From a virus, in the IMG/VR virus record IMGVR_UViG_3300032053_000102, positions 1 to 53,979 of that record: 53,979 bases of DNA, one strand, 5' to 3'. The notes below the pieces were generated by a model. It was given only the letters and a program-made list of their open reading frames with translations. It had not been told where the DNA came from and searched no databases. A program made the translations under genes and the position numbers. This document shows, in pieces, positions 43,571 to 49,967 of the stretch; position 1 is the first letter of the stretch, and each line of letters opens with the position of its first letter.

Positions 43571-43935
43571 ATCTACTTATTGTTGACACATTTGATTTGT
43601 ACCATCACTCAAATAAACGCAAAATTGATTATGTAACTACATTTGAAGGTTCATTTGGAAAAAAAATTGCATACGTATCTGATCATAAAAATAATGAAAT
43701 TTTCTGCAAGTATCTACAGCACGCCGGATTCCACGTAAAAATAAGTAATGATCCAATAATTGAAATTGTAATTCTAGCTATGTTGGCTGATACGGTTACG
43801 ATTGGTGGTTGTGATGATAGATTATTGCCATTGGTTCAAGTATTAAGAAGCAGAATAACAATAATTGGATTCAAAGTACCACTGATCTTTGGCAACTACT
43901 GCGAAATCAAGGAGTTAGAAGGTGACAAAGAATAA
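43567..43935 (+). CDS. NYN/PIN-like small protein
   Basis: 122 residues, ATGA-coupled to the reductase. The pattern NLLIVDTFDLYHH, then ILAMLADTVTIGGCDDRLLP and RITIIGFKVP resembles the NYN (LabA-like) PIN-fold nuclease layout with an N-terminal Asp and a central GxxDD. Key acidic residues are only partly matched, so RNase activity is a guess. Function uncertain. Confidence 0.5.
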   Translation: MNLLIVDTFDLYHHSNKRKIDYVTTFEGSFGKKIAYVSDHKNNEIFCKYLQHAGFHVKISNDPIIEIVILAMLADTVTIGGCDDRLLPLVQVLRSRITIIGFKVPLIFGNYCEIKELEGDKE

Positions 43936-44131
43936 AGAAAACGAGAGAGAAGAAGAGATTAGAATATCTGAATATCAGAAAGGTATGATTGCGGCATACA
44001 ATTCATTATTAGTCAAAATCACTACTCGTATGGCTCAGGTATTCTTAAATGGTAATGATTTTGAAGCTATTGTCTTACGCAATATCTCTAGGTTAATTAA
44101 CAAGGAGAAAGAACAACATGAAACCGCGTGA
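43922..44131 (+). CDS. Small hypothetical protein
   Basis: 69 residues from GTG 43922 with AGAAGG upstream, overlapping both neighbours. Charged N-terminus (KNKENEREEEIRISEY) followed by a helical stretch (IAAYNSLLVKITTRMAQVFL). No recognised motif. Confidence 0.55.
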   Translation: MTKNKENEREEEIRISEYQKGMIAAYNSLLVKITTRMAQVFLNGNDFEAIVLRNISRLINKEKEQHETA

Positions 44132-44300
44132 AGTTAATTTCTGGTATTTTGTTGTAAGACTCTTGCCAAAGAAATTGATTTATTTCTGTACTGCTTGGCT
44201 CATAGGACAAGTGACTACTGGTAAGTATTCAAGAACTGAAGTGCTAAGAATAACTGCATTAGAAGCACTCCGTCGGTATGGGGATGATAATGGGATTTAA
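44118..44300 (+). CDS. Small protein with possible membrane segment
   Basis: 60 residues behind AAGGAGAAAGAACAAC. Residues about 10-31 are hydrophobic (FVVRLLPKKLIYFCTAWLIG) though interrupted by two lysines, so membrane insertion is uncertain. The remainder is soluble helix. Function unknown. Confidence 0.55.
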   Translation: MKPREVNFWYFVVRLLPKKLIYFCTAWLIGQVTTGKYSRTEVLRITALEALRRYGDDNGI

Positions 44301-44811
44301 GATGCAATATCAACCTGATGTATGGTCGTGTGTGGCAACGGCATTTTCCATGTGCTTTGATGTTCCCGTCCGTAAATTGATAGGTATGGTGGGACATGAT
44401 GGTTCTGAGATTCTTTGGCCAAGAATCCCAGAGCCACATAATAGACGCGGATTCCATTTGCAAGAAATGGTTGATGTTGGTTTTCTACTTGGATTTGCAG
44501 TATTGATTATCGAATCGGAAATAACATTATATAGTAATGACCCAATAGATATAAGAAATGTGAAGTCAAGATTAAGCATCTCTGATTATCTGGAAAAATG
44601 TGAAGGCGTGATTTTAGGTGTCTGGCCTAATGGGTTACGTCATGCTGTAGCATACTCTAGGGGTGTGTGTTTCGATCCTTCAGGTGACATATATGAACTC
44701 ACGGATGATGTCACGATCAGAGTTTTCTGTCCTGTCTTGAAATCAAATCATTTCTCCATCGTAAAAGATTCTTTGCGAATTGGGGTTGACGGGGTTTCGG
44801 AGAAAATGTAA
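44278..44811 (+). CDS. Papain-like (C39-like) cysteine peptidase
   Basis: 177 residues from the first of three in-frame ATGs; the start is ambiguous (44278, 44290 or 44302). YQPDVWSCVATAFSM holds the oxyanion Gln and nucleophile Cys18; LRHAVAYSRGVCFDPSGDIY supplies the His (about 122) and Asp. This is the compact peptidase_C39-like fold seen in phage proteins. It may process a phage or host protein; no substrate is evident. Confidence 0.65.
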   Translation: MGMIMGFKMQYQPDVWSCVATAFSMCFDVPVRKLIGMVGHDGSEILWPRIPEPHNRRGFHLQEMVDVGFLLGFAVLIIESEITLYSNDPIDIRNVKSRLSISDYLEKCEGVILGVWPNGLRHAVAYSRGVCFDPSGDIYELTDDVTIRVFCPVLKSNHFSIVKDSLRIGVDGVSEKM

Positions 44812-44903
44812 AATACATTTTGCCGAGAGAAGATAGCGAGGAACCCTGGAATCAAATCATTTCTAGAAATCAACATGATTTCTACATCAAACACAGGAGA
44901 GCC

Positions 44904-45512
44904 ATGTATATAAAATGCGATGCTCGAATCGACTTCAAGCATCACAGATTACCGCCACCTATCACGGCTGATAGACTACAAGAATGTATGAAAAGGATCG
45001 AAGAATCAAAAGATGAGATCATTGAAGGTCATTTACGACTTGCCATGAATCTAGTATCGAAGTTTGCAAAGTGCAAGGAATCAAATGATTTAGTCGGTGT
45101 TGCTTTCCTAGCCTTAGTCGAAGCAGTTAATAGACTGAAGCCAAACATGAACGCCGGGGCATACATCAATAAGTCTATCACTTGGGCCTTACGGAAACAT
45201 AGGTTTGACAACCATGCACTTCATGCGTCAGTCAGTACATATTATCGGCATGGCCCAAAGAGTCGAGACGCAATATCAATACATCAAAATGAGTATGAGA
45301 TTGCGATAGTTGGGCGTGAGAGTGTTGGATATGAGTTATTTGACATCTTAGGGCATATCGCTGCTACGCCATTGGAAAAAGAGATACTAGAACTACGAAG
45401 TCTTGGATACTGTGATCGTGATGTTGCAACACAGTTAGGATACAGTACATCACGAATCGCACAGATAAGACAAATGTTGTATGCACGTTTCCTTTTGAAA
45501 TGGGATGTCTAA
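44904..45512 (+). CDS. Sigma-70-like transcription factor
   Basis: 202 residues from ATG 44904 behind CAGGAGAGCC; an in-frame TTG at 44820 lacks a ribosome site. Region 2-like helices are at about 40-90 (LRLAMNLVSKFAK; DLVGVAFLALVEAVNRL), and region 4 near 157-190 (LEKEILELRSLGYCDRDVAT, then SRIAQIR) is a helix-turn-helix for -35 recognition. Domain order fits a small phage sigma factor that would redirect host polymerase to late promoters, although none could be identified here. Confidence 0.75.
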   Translation: MYIKCDARIDFKHHRLPPPITADRLQECMKRIEESKDEIIEGHLRLAMNLVSKFAKCKESNDLVGVAFLALVEAVNRLKPNMNAGAYINKSITWALRKHRFDNHALHASVSTYYRHGPKSRDAISIHQNEYEIAIVGRESVGYELFDILGHIAATPLEKEILELRSLGYCDRDVATQLGYSTSRIAQIRQMLYARFLLKWDV

Positions 45513-45514
45513 TC

Positions 45515-45847
45515 ATGATTGACTATACGGAAGAAACAGCTAAGTATGAGAAATACTTGGCGGATCAAGATGCTTATTTAACCGCATTAGAAGCAGTTGA
45601 AGTAACCGAAAGGGTAGAGGTTGCTAAAACTGTAAGGGTTCGAGTGAGTCAATACATTTGCAAGATGTGTTTTGTTGATATTGGGTATGATGATCATGGT
45701 ACATGCCGTCGATGTCGGGCCAAGTTGGGACGACAAGCAGCGTTGAAAACAGCTCAACTAGCTTTAATTCGGTTTGGGATGAAAACAACTGGATCAAAAG
45801 AAGTTGATAACGCGATCAGAAGAAATGTTGGTGGTTTTCACTATTAA
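45515..45847 (+). CDS. Small zinc-binding protein
   Basis: 110 residues from ATG 45515, just after the sigma gene; an upstream in-frame ATG would overlap it. A coiled N-terminus (EKYLADQDAYLTALEAVEVT) is followed by ICKMCFVDIGYDDHGTCRRC, two CxxC pairs forming a zinc ribbon. Function unknown. Confidence 0.62.
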   Translation: MIDYTEETAKYEKYLADQDAYLTALEAVEVTERVEVAKTVRVRVSQYICKMCFVDIGYDDHGTCRRCRAKLGRQAALKTAQLALIRFGMKTTGSKEVDNAIRRNVGGFHY

Positions 45848-45861
45848 AGGAGGACTGAAAC

Positions 45862-45975
45862 ATGGCGTATGTTGATCCAGACTACAAAAGTAAAAAAGAG
45901 TTCAAGGGAGCTGTGATGGCAGGTGTTAAGCACAAACCGTATAACCCAAGTGACATATTTGCTGAACCACAGTGA
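45862..45975 (+). CDS. 37-residue mini-protein
   Basis: ATG 45862 behind a very strong AAAGGAGGACTGAAA site. Sequence begins MAYVDPDYKSKKEFKGAVMA and ends NPSDIFAEPQ. The strong ribosome site and the overlapping start of the next mini-gene support translation. No family recognised. Confidence 0.6.
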   Translation: MAYVDPDYKSKKEFKGAVMAGVKHKPYNPSDIFAEPQ

Positions 45976-46061
45976 TAGAGGGTCCACATTACCCGAAACC
46001 ACATAGATGGTATGCTCAAGTGCGTGTCGAAAATGGAATTGTAACTAAGGTCCTTGGTTAG
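45972..46061 (+). CDS. 29-residue mini-protein (GPHYPKPHRWYAQV)
   Basis: GTG 45972 overlaps the previous stop (GTGA). The product starts MIEGPHYPKPHRWYAQVRVE; this aromatic GPHYPxPHRWYA motif recurs in small phage proteins I have seen. Function unknown. Its end provides TTAGGAGAAAG, the ribosome site of the next gene. Confidence 0.55.
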   Translation: MIEGPHYPKPHRWYAQVRVENGIVTKVLG

Positions 46062-46071
46062 GAGAAAGAAC

Positions 46072-46602
46072 ATGAAGCTCAAAGACATTTTGCCTCTTGA
46101 AATTGATGCCAAGGCGCTGGCTAAAGAGACTGGTTTGTCTTCACGACAAATCAGGAAACTACGTGCAGGGGGCAGAGAGGTACCTAATCATGATTTTAGT
46201 CCTGAACAAGTGACTAAAATGCTTGAAACTAAAAAGAATCGTACTGCACAAAGTGATGCACGCGATGCATGGTATTTAGCAGAAAAGAAACTGCTAGATA
46301 CATTAAGAGAATTGGATCATCAAGCTCAAGCAGCAATGATTTTAGGACATGACCATCCTAAAGAATTACATGAGTTGCTTACTCAGTTCGATGTAGAAAT
46401 CCAAGAAGCTTTGAAGATGAGAGGTGCGGCAACACGCGAAGCACACAAGCTTGGCGTAAAGGCCATCTGGCTTGCAGATGTTAAGGCCATAGACAAGTTG
46501 TTGATGGCACACAACCGAAGGTTACAAGATGTTACCAACGCATTAGAGAAACCTTCGGAATCAATGCGGCGTCGTATCATTACCAAATTGGCTGTTACTT
46601 AA
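46072..46602 (+). CDS. HTH-containing helical protein
   Basis: 176 residues from ATG 46072 behind TAGGAGAAAGAAC; an earlier in-frame start has no ribosome site. Residues about 10-33 (DAKALAKETGLSSRQIRKLR) look like a helix-turn-helix. The rest is a long helical bundle (DAWYLAEKKLLDTLRELDHQ). Might be a DNA-binding terminase-small-subunit-like or regulatory protein; family not recognised. Confidence 0.58.
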   Translation: MKLKDILPLEIDAKALAKETGLSSRQIRKLRAGGREVPNHDFSPEQVTKMLETKKNRTAQSDARDAWYLAEKKLLDTLRELDHQAQAAMILGHDHPKELHELLTQFDVEIQEALKMRGAATREAHKLGVKAIWLADVKAIDKLLMAHNRRLQDVTNALEKPSESMRRRIITKLAVT

Positions 46603-46612
46603 GGAGAAAATG

Positions 46613-46816
46613 ATGGGAAAAGGATGTCTCAGGTGTGGAAAAGAATTCAAATCACTCAGTCTATTCAATCGGTTATGTCCTCAATGTAATCGAGCGAATC
46701 TGGGCTTGTCTAAGTTTGAACAGACCACGCCGTATAAGTCTGACTTGATAATACCAGTGAACCCTGATGCTGGTCGCTTTAGACGACGATCACTGAAACC
46801 TATAGGTCTAAGATAA
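46613..46816 (+). CDS. Small zinc-ribbon basic protein
   Basis: 67 residues from ATG 46613 (ATG 46610 also possible) behind AAGGAGAAA. GCLRCGKEFKSLSLFNRLC followed by PQC gives CxxC...CxxC. The C-terminus is basic (RFRRRSLKPIGLR). A nucleic-acid-binding mini-protein is plausible. Confidence 0.68.
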   Translation: MGKGCLRCGKEFKSLSLFNRLCPQCNRANLGLSKFEQTTPYKSDLIIPVNPDAGRFRRRSLKPIGLR

Positions 46817-46828
46817 GGAGGAAGAATC

Positions 46829-47137
46829 ATGATACAAAAAGCTAGTCTCATAACTGTGCAGACACTCAAAAAGTCACATGCATCTCAAATTAGAATTGCA
46901 CCCGATGGGACTGAATTATTCCTCAAGATATATGGGGAATTGGTGCTAGGGCAAATTAGACCCATTGGTTGGGTGTCTGGCGAAATGCTTGATGGCATAC
47001 CCGATATGCGGGAAGCCTGGCTTGTTGAGTACATGGACAATCTGTATTGGGTGCAAGCACCTAATAACCGGCTAGGACATGGACGCGAATGGATGCGAGA
47101 ATCTTGGATCGTTAACTTACCCCAAATCTTTATTTAA
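46829..47137 (+). CDS. Small hypothetical protein
   Basis: 102 residues behind AAGGAGGAAGAATC. Beta-rich composition with several Trp (GWVSGEMLDGIPDMREAWLV). No motif recognised. Well-formed ribosome site and neighbour spacing support it. Confidence 0.6.
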   Translation: MIQKASLITVQTLKKSHASQIRIAPDGTELFLKIYGELVLGQIRPIGWVSGEMLDGIPDMREAWLVEYMDNLYWVQAPNNRLGHGREWMRESWIVNLPQIFI

Positions 47138-47147
47138 GGAGAAAACA

Positions 47148-47333
47148 ATGACGTACCGTACATTAATGATCGAACTTGCCAAACTCACTGATCATCAACT
47201 TGACCTAGAAGTGATAGTTGAAGGTGGTGCGTGGGGCTGTGAAGCAGATGAATGGGAACTTTGTGAACTCGGAATTTGTGGCCCTGACCATGCAACATTA
47301 TGTGATGGACAACCAACAATCATCATTGTATAG
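47148..47333 (+). CDS. Small acidic hypothetical protein
   Basis: 61 residues from ATG 47148 behind AAGGAGAAAACA; a longer in-frame reading overlaps the previous gene and has no site. LMIELAKLTDHQLDLEVIVE then a Cys/Gly/Asp-rich end. Function unknown. Confidence 0.62.
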   Translation: MTYRTLMIELAKLTDHQLDLEVIVEGGAWGCEADEWELCELGICGPDHATLCDGQPTIIIV

Positions 47334-47344
47334 GAGGACTTAGC

Positions 47345-47515
47345 ATGTATGAAATTGCAGTACCTGTAACTGGTTGGATAATCTATCAAGTTGAAGCCAA
47401 GAATGAAGAAGATGCAAAGGGGCAATTGAAAAAGTTTCCTTGCTCTTTTGTCTCGGCTGAATACGACGTAGATCGTGACATGGACCCTTCAAAATGGGAG
47501 GTACAAAAAATATGA
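47345..47515 (+). CDS. Small protein, paralogue 1 of a tandem pair
   Basis: 56 residues from ATG 47345 behind AGGAGGACTTAGC. IAVPVTGWIIYQVEAKNEED and a closing DMDPSKWEVQ align with the next gene (IDVPIASGYLSHKVEAESKE; DLDTNKWEV). Beta-alpha-beta style mini-fold. Stop overlaps the next start as ATGA. Function unknown. Confidence 0.68.
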   Translation: MYEIAVPVTGWIIYQVEAKNEEDAKGQLKKFPCSFVSAEYDVDRDMDPSKWEVQKI

Positions 47516-47691
47516 CTTTTACAATTGATGTTCCTATTGCCTCTGGTTACTTGAGTCATAAAGTGGAAGCCGAATCAAAAGAAGAAGCTATAGAAAAACT
47601 TCTTGCTTATGAACCCGTTTTTGAAGAACCAGAGTATTCAGTTGTCCTTGATCTTGACACTAACAAATGGGAGGTATCTTCTGATGAGTGA
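47512..47691 (+). CDS. Small protein, paralogue 2 of a tandem pair
   Basis: 59 residues from ATG 47512 (ATGA overlap, GGGAGG upstream). Shares the VP...G...VEA..EEA and KWEV landmarks with the preceding gene, so the pair arose by duplication. Its end overlaps the start of the cement-like gene. Function unknown. Confidence 0.68.
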   Translation: MTFTIDVPIASGYLSHKVEAESKEEAIEKLLAYEPVFEEPEYSVVLDLDTNKWEVSSDE

Positions 47692-48121
47692 CAAAATGCG
47701 ATGGCGATATGGTGATACAAACCCGGTGGTGGCGGCAGTAAACGCTGACATAGTGATTGAGATTGGCGATCTGGTATGGCAGGACATTAATAATGCCAAA
47801 TCGGCTTCTTTCTGTTCCAGTCAAGCAGCGTTTTGTAACAATTTCTTGGGTGTGGCCATGCAGCGAAGTCGCTATGGTGAAACCACACCGATTCGTGTAG
47901 CCACTACCGGCGTGTTCGAGTTCGACTGCCCGCTGGTCGCATGCGAATTGGGCGACCTGACTGGTCCGGACCATGTCAACAATGTCCTGATGAATCAGCA
48001 AGTAATGATGGTCACTGCACCCTGGTACGCAATTGGCCGCGTGGCCAAACGTCAACCAGAAGTTGTTCGTAGTGTATTGGTTGACATCCGTTCCACACTT
48101 ATGACAGGAGGTATAAGATGA
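47684..48121 (+). CDS. Capsid decoration/cement-like protein
   Basis: 145 residues from ATG 47684; GGGAGGTATCTTCTG lies upstream. MRWRYGDTNPVVAAVNADIV, then IEIGDLVWQD, FLGVAMQRSRYGETTPIRVA and TTGVFEFDC resemble phage capsid cement or DUF2190-like decoration proteins, small beta-rich proteins that stabilise heads. If so, it is encoded about 46 kb from the capsid gene, among early mini-genes. The DNA is distinctly richer in G+C (about 47880-48060) than its neighbours, as expected for a highly expressed virion gene or a recent import. Confidence 0.58.
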   Translation: MSDKMRWRYGDTNPVVAAVNADIVIEIGDLVWQDINNAKSASFCSSQAAFCNNFLGVAMQRSRYGETTPIRVATTGVFEFDCPLVACELGDLTGPDHVNNVLMNQQVMMVTAPWYAIGRVAKRQPEVVRSVLVDIRSTLMTGGIR

Positions 48122-48270
48122 TAGATATGATTGCAGTTTGTGATCGTGACGACAATACAGGCTTTTGTAAAGCCTGTGGCAAAGAAGTATCAGGTGTAGA
48201 ACCTGATGCACGTAACTATGAATGTGATGCTTGCGGTAAGCATCAAGTGTTTGGGCTGCGGAACTTTTGA
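48118..48270 (+). CDS. Small double-CxxC zinc protein
   Basis: 50 residues from ATG 48118 behind CAGGAGGTATAAG; ATGA overlap with the previous stop. GFCKACGKEVSGV and YECDACGKHQVFG form a rubredoxin-like or ribbon zinc site. This mini-protein style is common in phages; function unknown. Confidence 0.72.
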   Translation: MIDMIAVCDRDDNTGFCKACGKEVSGVEPDARNYECDACGKHQVFGLRNF

Positions 48271-48286
48271 TAGAAGGAGTTTCATA

Positions 48287-48829
48287 ATGCAAATGCAAAT
48301 TGAAGAGTTTGCTTGTTCTGAGATGGCTGATGCCACAGAAGAACAAAATCAAGAAGTTCTCGAATTAGTCGAAAAACTTGGATTGGATGGTCAATCCAAG
48401 TTGAAGACTGGAATCATGCCTTATCCTGAAGTGACAGGAGAGCAAAAGTTTGTTCTTGATGTCTTAACTCCAACTCGCGTAAACGTGAAGCAGTATTCCA
48501 GGACTGCTATCCCGCTTCGTGTTCTGCAAATTGCAGCACACGCAACTGAAATTGGATTTTTTGAGGAAATCCAAGTGTGGGACACAAAGGGTGTGGAGAA
48601 AGACCCCGTCCTTGTTGGTAAGAAAAGTTACACTTACTACTTACTAGCACGTTGGGGTGAACATCTTGACAACTGGACCATGATGGCCATGAAAGCGACT
48701 AAGATGGCAAAAATGGAAATGATCGGAAAGCTCAACACTTTACGTTCCGATCTTGATACCCGACTTGCACGTCTTGGTTCTGACACATTTTGTCAAGAGG
48801 ATTTGACTAAGACAGGGTTCTATGTGTAA
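48287..48829 (+). CDS. Hypothetical protein
   Basis: 180 residues from ATG 48287 behind AAGGAGTTTCATA; the frame is open further upstream but overlaps the zinc protein without a site. Alpha/beta composition (RVNVKQYSRTAIPLRVLQIA; SYTYYLLARWGEHLDNWTMM). No motif recognised. Last protein gene before the RNA cluster. Confidence 0.62.
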   Translation: MQMQIEEFACSEMADATEEQNQEVLELVEKLGLDGQSKLKTGIMPYPEVTGEQKFVLDVLTPTRVNVKQYSRTAIPLRVLQIAAHATEIGFFEEIQVWDTKGVEKDPVLVGKKSYTYYLLARWGEHLDNWTMMAMKATKMAKMEMIGKLNTLRSDLDTRLARLGSDTFCQEDLTKTGFYV

Positions 48830-48838
48830 GAAGTGGTT

Positions 48839-48888
48839 TCCTTGGGATCACAAGGAGATCAAAGCAGGTTCGAGTCCCGCCCAAGGAA
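48839..48888 (+). ncRNA. Three-armed tRNA-like RNA (unit A), possible tRNA relic
   Basis: A perfect 7-bp acceptor-like stem (TCCTTGG / CCAAGGA) encloses GATC-ACAAGGA-GATC, a 4-bp stem with a 7-nt loop, then AAA, then a T-arm GCAGG-TTCGAGT-CCCGC with one A-C mismatch and the universal TTCGA loop. At 50 nt it lacks one whole arm and the 8-9 linker, so it is no standard tRNA. ACAAGGA in the loop also matches the core of CsrA-binding sites. Could be a degenerate tRNA or a repurposed RNA. Confidence 0.6.
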
Positions 48889-48890
48889 CT

Positions 48891-48968
48891 AGAGTATGTA
48901 GAATAGGTTTGACAATGGCCGAACACATATTTGGCATGGGGATGACAAATATGCTTTCTACATACTCT
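48891..48968 (+). ncRNA. Structured RNA unit B with 13-bp closing stem
   Basis: The ends pair perfectly over 13 bp (48891-48903 with 48956-48968). Inside, CATATTTG and CAAATATG form an 8-bp hairpin with a 12-nt loop containing GGGGATGA. An alternative GCCGAA/TTTGGC hairpin competes. tRNA-sized but without a T-arm. Its 5' end TATGTAGAATAG is nearly the same as unit C. Confidence 0.5.
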
Positions 48969-48974
48969 TTAATT

Positions 48975-49051
48975 ATATGTAGGATAGTGGACTGAAGACC
49001 ACGACAAGTAGTTTCTAAATTTTGCCTCCCTAGAGACTATTTCCTACATAT
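48975..49051 (+). ncRNA. Structured RNA unit C with 10-bp closing stem
   Basis: The ends pair perfectly (ATATGTAGGA / TCCTACATAT). Inside are GTGG-ACTGAAGA-CCAC, a D-arm-like 4-bp hairpin, and a 9-bp hairpin TAGTTTCTA/TAGAGACTA. The closing stem differs from unit B at a position where both strands change together (GAA/TTC versus GGA/TCC), i.e. covariation between two copies. Function unknown; located 4 nt before tRNA-Leu. Confidence 0.5.
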
Positions 49052-49054
49052 TAA

Positions 49055-49138
49055 GCCCAGGTGATGGAATTGGTATTCATATCGGATTTAAAATCCGAGG
49101 TCCATTTGGACATGCGGGTTCGAGTCCCGCCCTGGGTA
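49055..49138 (+). tRNA. tRNA-Leu (anticodon TAA)
   Basis: 84 nt. Acceptor GCCCAGG pairs with CCTGGGT (one G-U). Anticodon stem TCGGA/TCCGA with loop TTTAAAA gives anticodon TAA, reading UUA. A long variable arm (GTCC-ATTT-GGAC) makes it class II, as required for Leu. T-arm GCGGG-TTCGAGT-CCCGC is perfect; discriminator A. Its UUA codon is frequent in these AT-rich genes, so it would help translation. Confidence 0.93.
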
Positions 49139-49151
49139 CTGAAAGGAAGGT

Positions 49152-49340
49152 ATGACAAACATAGTAAAATTTTTGATGGACAAAGGTATGAAACTAATTG
49201 ACATTGAATCATTTTTAGACGAAAAGGAGAACATTATGGGTCTTGAAGTTATGCAAGAAGCTATAAAATTAATGGAAGCAGAAGGTATGAAACCATCTAC
49301 ACTTTCTTTCATGGGCAAGAGTCAAGATATTAAATCCTGA
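49152..49340 (+). CDS. Small hypothetical protein
   Basis: 62 residues from ATG 49152 (AAGGAAGG 1 nt upstream). An internal ATG at 49236 has a better-placed AAGGAGAACATT, which would give 34 residues. Helical (MGLEVMQEAIKLMEAEGM). Ends at TCC TGA; a different frame downstream carries a KOW-like sequence (next entry). Confidence 0.5.
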   Translation: MTNIVKFLMDKGMKLIDIESFLDEKENIMGLEVMQEAIKLMEAEGMKPSTLSFMGKSQDIKS

Positions 49341-49353
49341 TTATCATGGTAAA

Positions 49354-49461
49354 TTGGGCAAAGTGCTTCATACGGAAATTAACATGTTTGGCCTTCCACT
49401 GGTTGTTGAGAAGGGTAGGGACATTTGTTTCTATCCCTCGGAATTAGCAGAGGAGAATTAA
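49354..49461 (+). CDS. Small KOW-like ORF without a clear start
   Basis: From TTG 49354 the frame reads MGKVLHTEINMFGLPLVVEK and ends CFYPSELAEEN. The same frame is open upstream through VKILNPDYHGKLGKVL, which looks like the conserved beginning of a small KOW-type protein, but no ATG or GTG exists there. A one-base change near 49315 would join it to ATG 49311. It may be a broken gene, use TTG, or be reached by frameshift. Confidence 0.4.
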   Translation: MGKVLHTEINMFGLPLVVEKGRDICFYPSELAEEN

Positions 49462-49668
49462 ATGAACAAAGCCAAGATGATTCGAGAAACATTCGATCAA
49501 CTTGGCTGGGATACAAAAACGAAAGATATTAAGGAAACACTAAAACAGAAAGGAGTTGACACTACATCCCAGCAAGTATCGAATATACGGGCAGAATGCA
49601 AGGTGATTACAATTAAAATAAACCGAAGAATGGAGGTACGAATCTATGCAACTAGGGATAATTTATAG
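49462..49668 (+). CDS. Small HTH-like protein
   Basis: 68 residues behind GAGGAGAATTAA. MIRETFDQLGWDTKTKDIKE followed by TSQQVSNIRAECKV resembles a small winged or plain helix-turn-helix that reads DNA. Basic C-terminus. Probable regulator; target unknown. Confidence 0.58.
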   Translation: MNKAKMIRETFDQLGWDTKTKDIKETLKQKGVDTTSQQVSNIRAECKVITIKINRRMEVRIYATRDNL

Positions 49669-49698
49669 TCAGCATGTGAAAATCCTGGACCCCCCATT

Positions 49699-49714
49699 TT
49701 GATCTAGAGATCAA
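49699..49714. promoter_or_regulatory. 16-bp palindrome TTGATCTAGAGATCAA
   Basis: Two 7-bp arms separated by AG, in a mostly non-coding stretch (49669-49732). Flanking AATCC and GGATT extend the dyad loosely. Could be an operator for the upstream HTH-like protein or a weak hairpin. Confidence 0.45.
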
Positions 49715-49732
49715 GGATTCAGGTGGCAAGAT

Positions 49733-49801
49733 GTGAAGATCACTTGTCCTATGTGTTTGAAAATCGGCAAAAATACCTTTAACGGAGGATTTGCTATATG
49801 A
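49733..49801 (+). CDS. 22-residue CxxC mini-ORF
   Basis: GTG 49733 after CAGGTGGCAAGAT opens MKITCPMCLKIGKNTFNGGF plus two residues. It stops at an ATGA junction with the next gene, and AACGGAGGATTTG inside it is that gene's ribosome site. It may act only as a translational leader. Confidence 0.38.
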   Translation: MKITCPMCLKIGKNTFNGGFAI

Positions 49802-49965
49802 GCTTAAAAGAAAGCATCAAGTTACTATGGAGAAATGGTGGGATAATTAAATTCTTTTGTCCCTTGCAAAAGATAGATGGACAATGGATGATTATGCTGC
49901 CATATTTTCGGTGGTATAATGAAACTTGGCATTTTTCAATGAGGTCTATTAACAGGAGAAAATAG
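49798..49965 (+). CDS. Small Trp-rich basic protein
   Basis: 55 residues from ATG 49798 with GGAGG 9 nt upstream. MSLKESIKLLWRNGGIIKFF then IDGQWMIMLPYFRWYNETWH. Several aromatic and basic residues. Its stop region supplies CAGGAGAAAATAG, the ligase ribosome site. No family recognised. Confidence 0.58.
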   Translation: MSLKESIKLLWRNGGIIKFFCPLQKIDGQWMIMLPYFRWYNETWHFSMRSINRRK

Positions 49966-49967
49966 AT

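Noticed and set aside
47660-48352. 230-residue minus-strand open frame
   Set aside because: It is antisense to three well-supported plus-strand genes with strong ribosome sites, is His/Tyr/Cys-rich and has no ribosome site of its own.
48908-48936. Sigma-70 promoter (TTGACA at 48908)
   Set aside because: No acceptable -10 element lies 16-18 bp downstream, and the hexamer is part of the unit B structure.
48891-49051. Units B and C as ordinary tRNAs
   Set aside because: Length and closing stems are tRNA-like, but there is no TTCRA T-loop and no acceptable anticodon arm, so they are reported as structured RNAs only.
48891-49051. Hammerhead or other self-cleaving ribozyme
   Set aside because: The conserved CUGAUGA and GAAA core elements are absent.
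49645-49707. 20-codon ORF MQLGIIYSQHV...
   Set aside because: A weak candidate that overlaps the previous gene and the palindrome; no conserved feature, so not listed as a gene.
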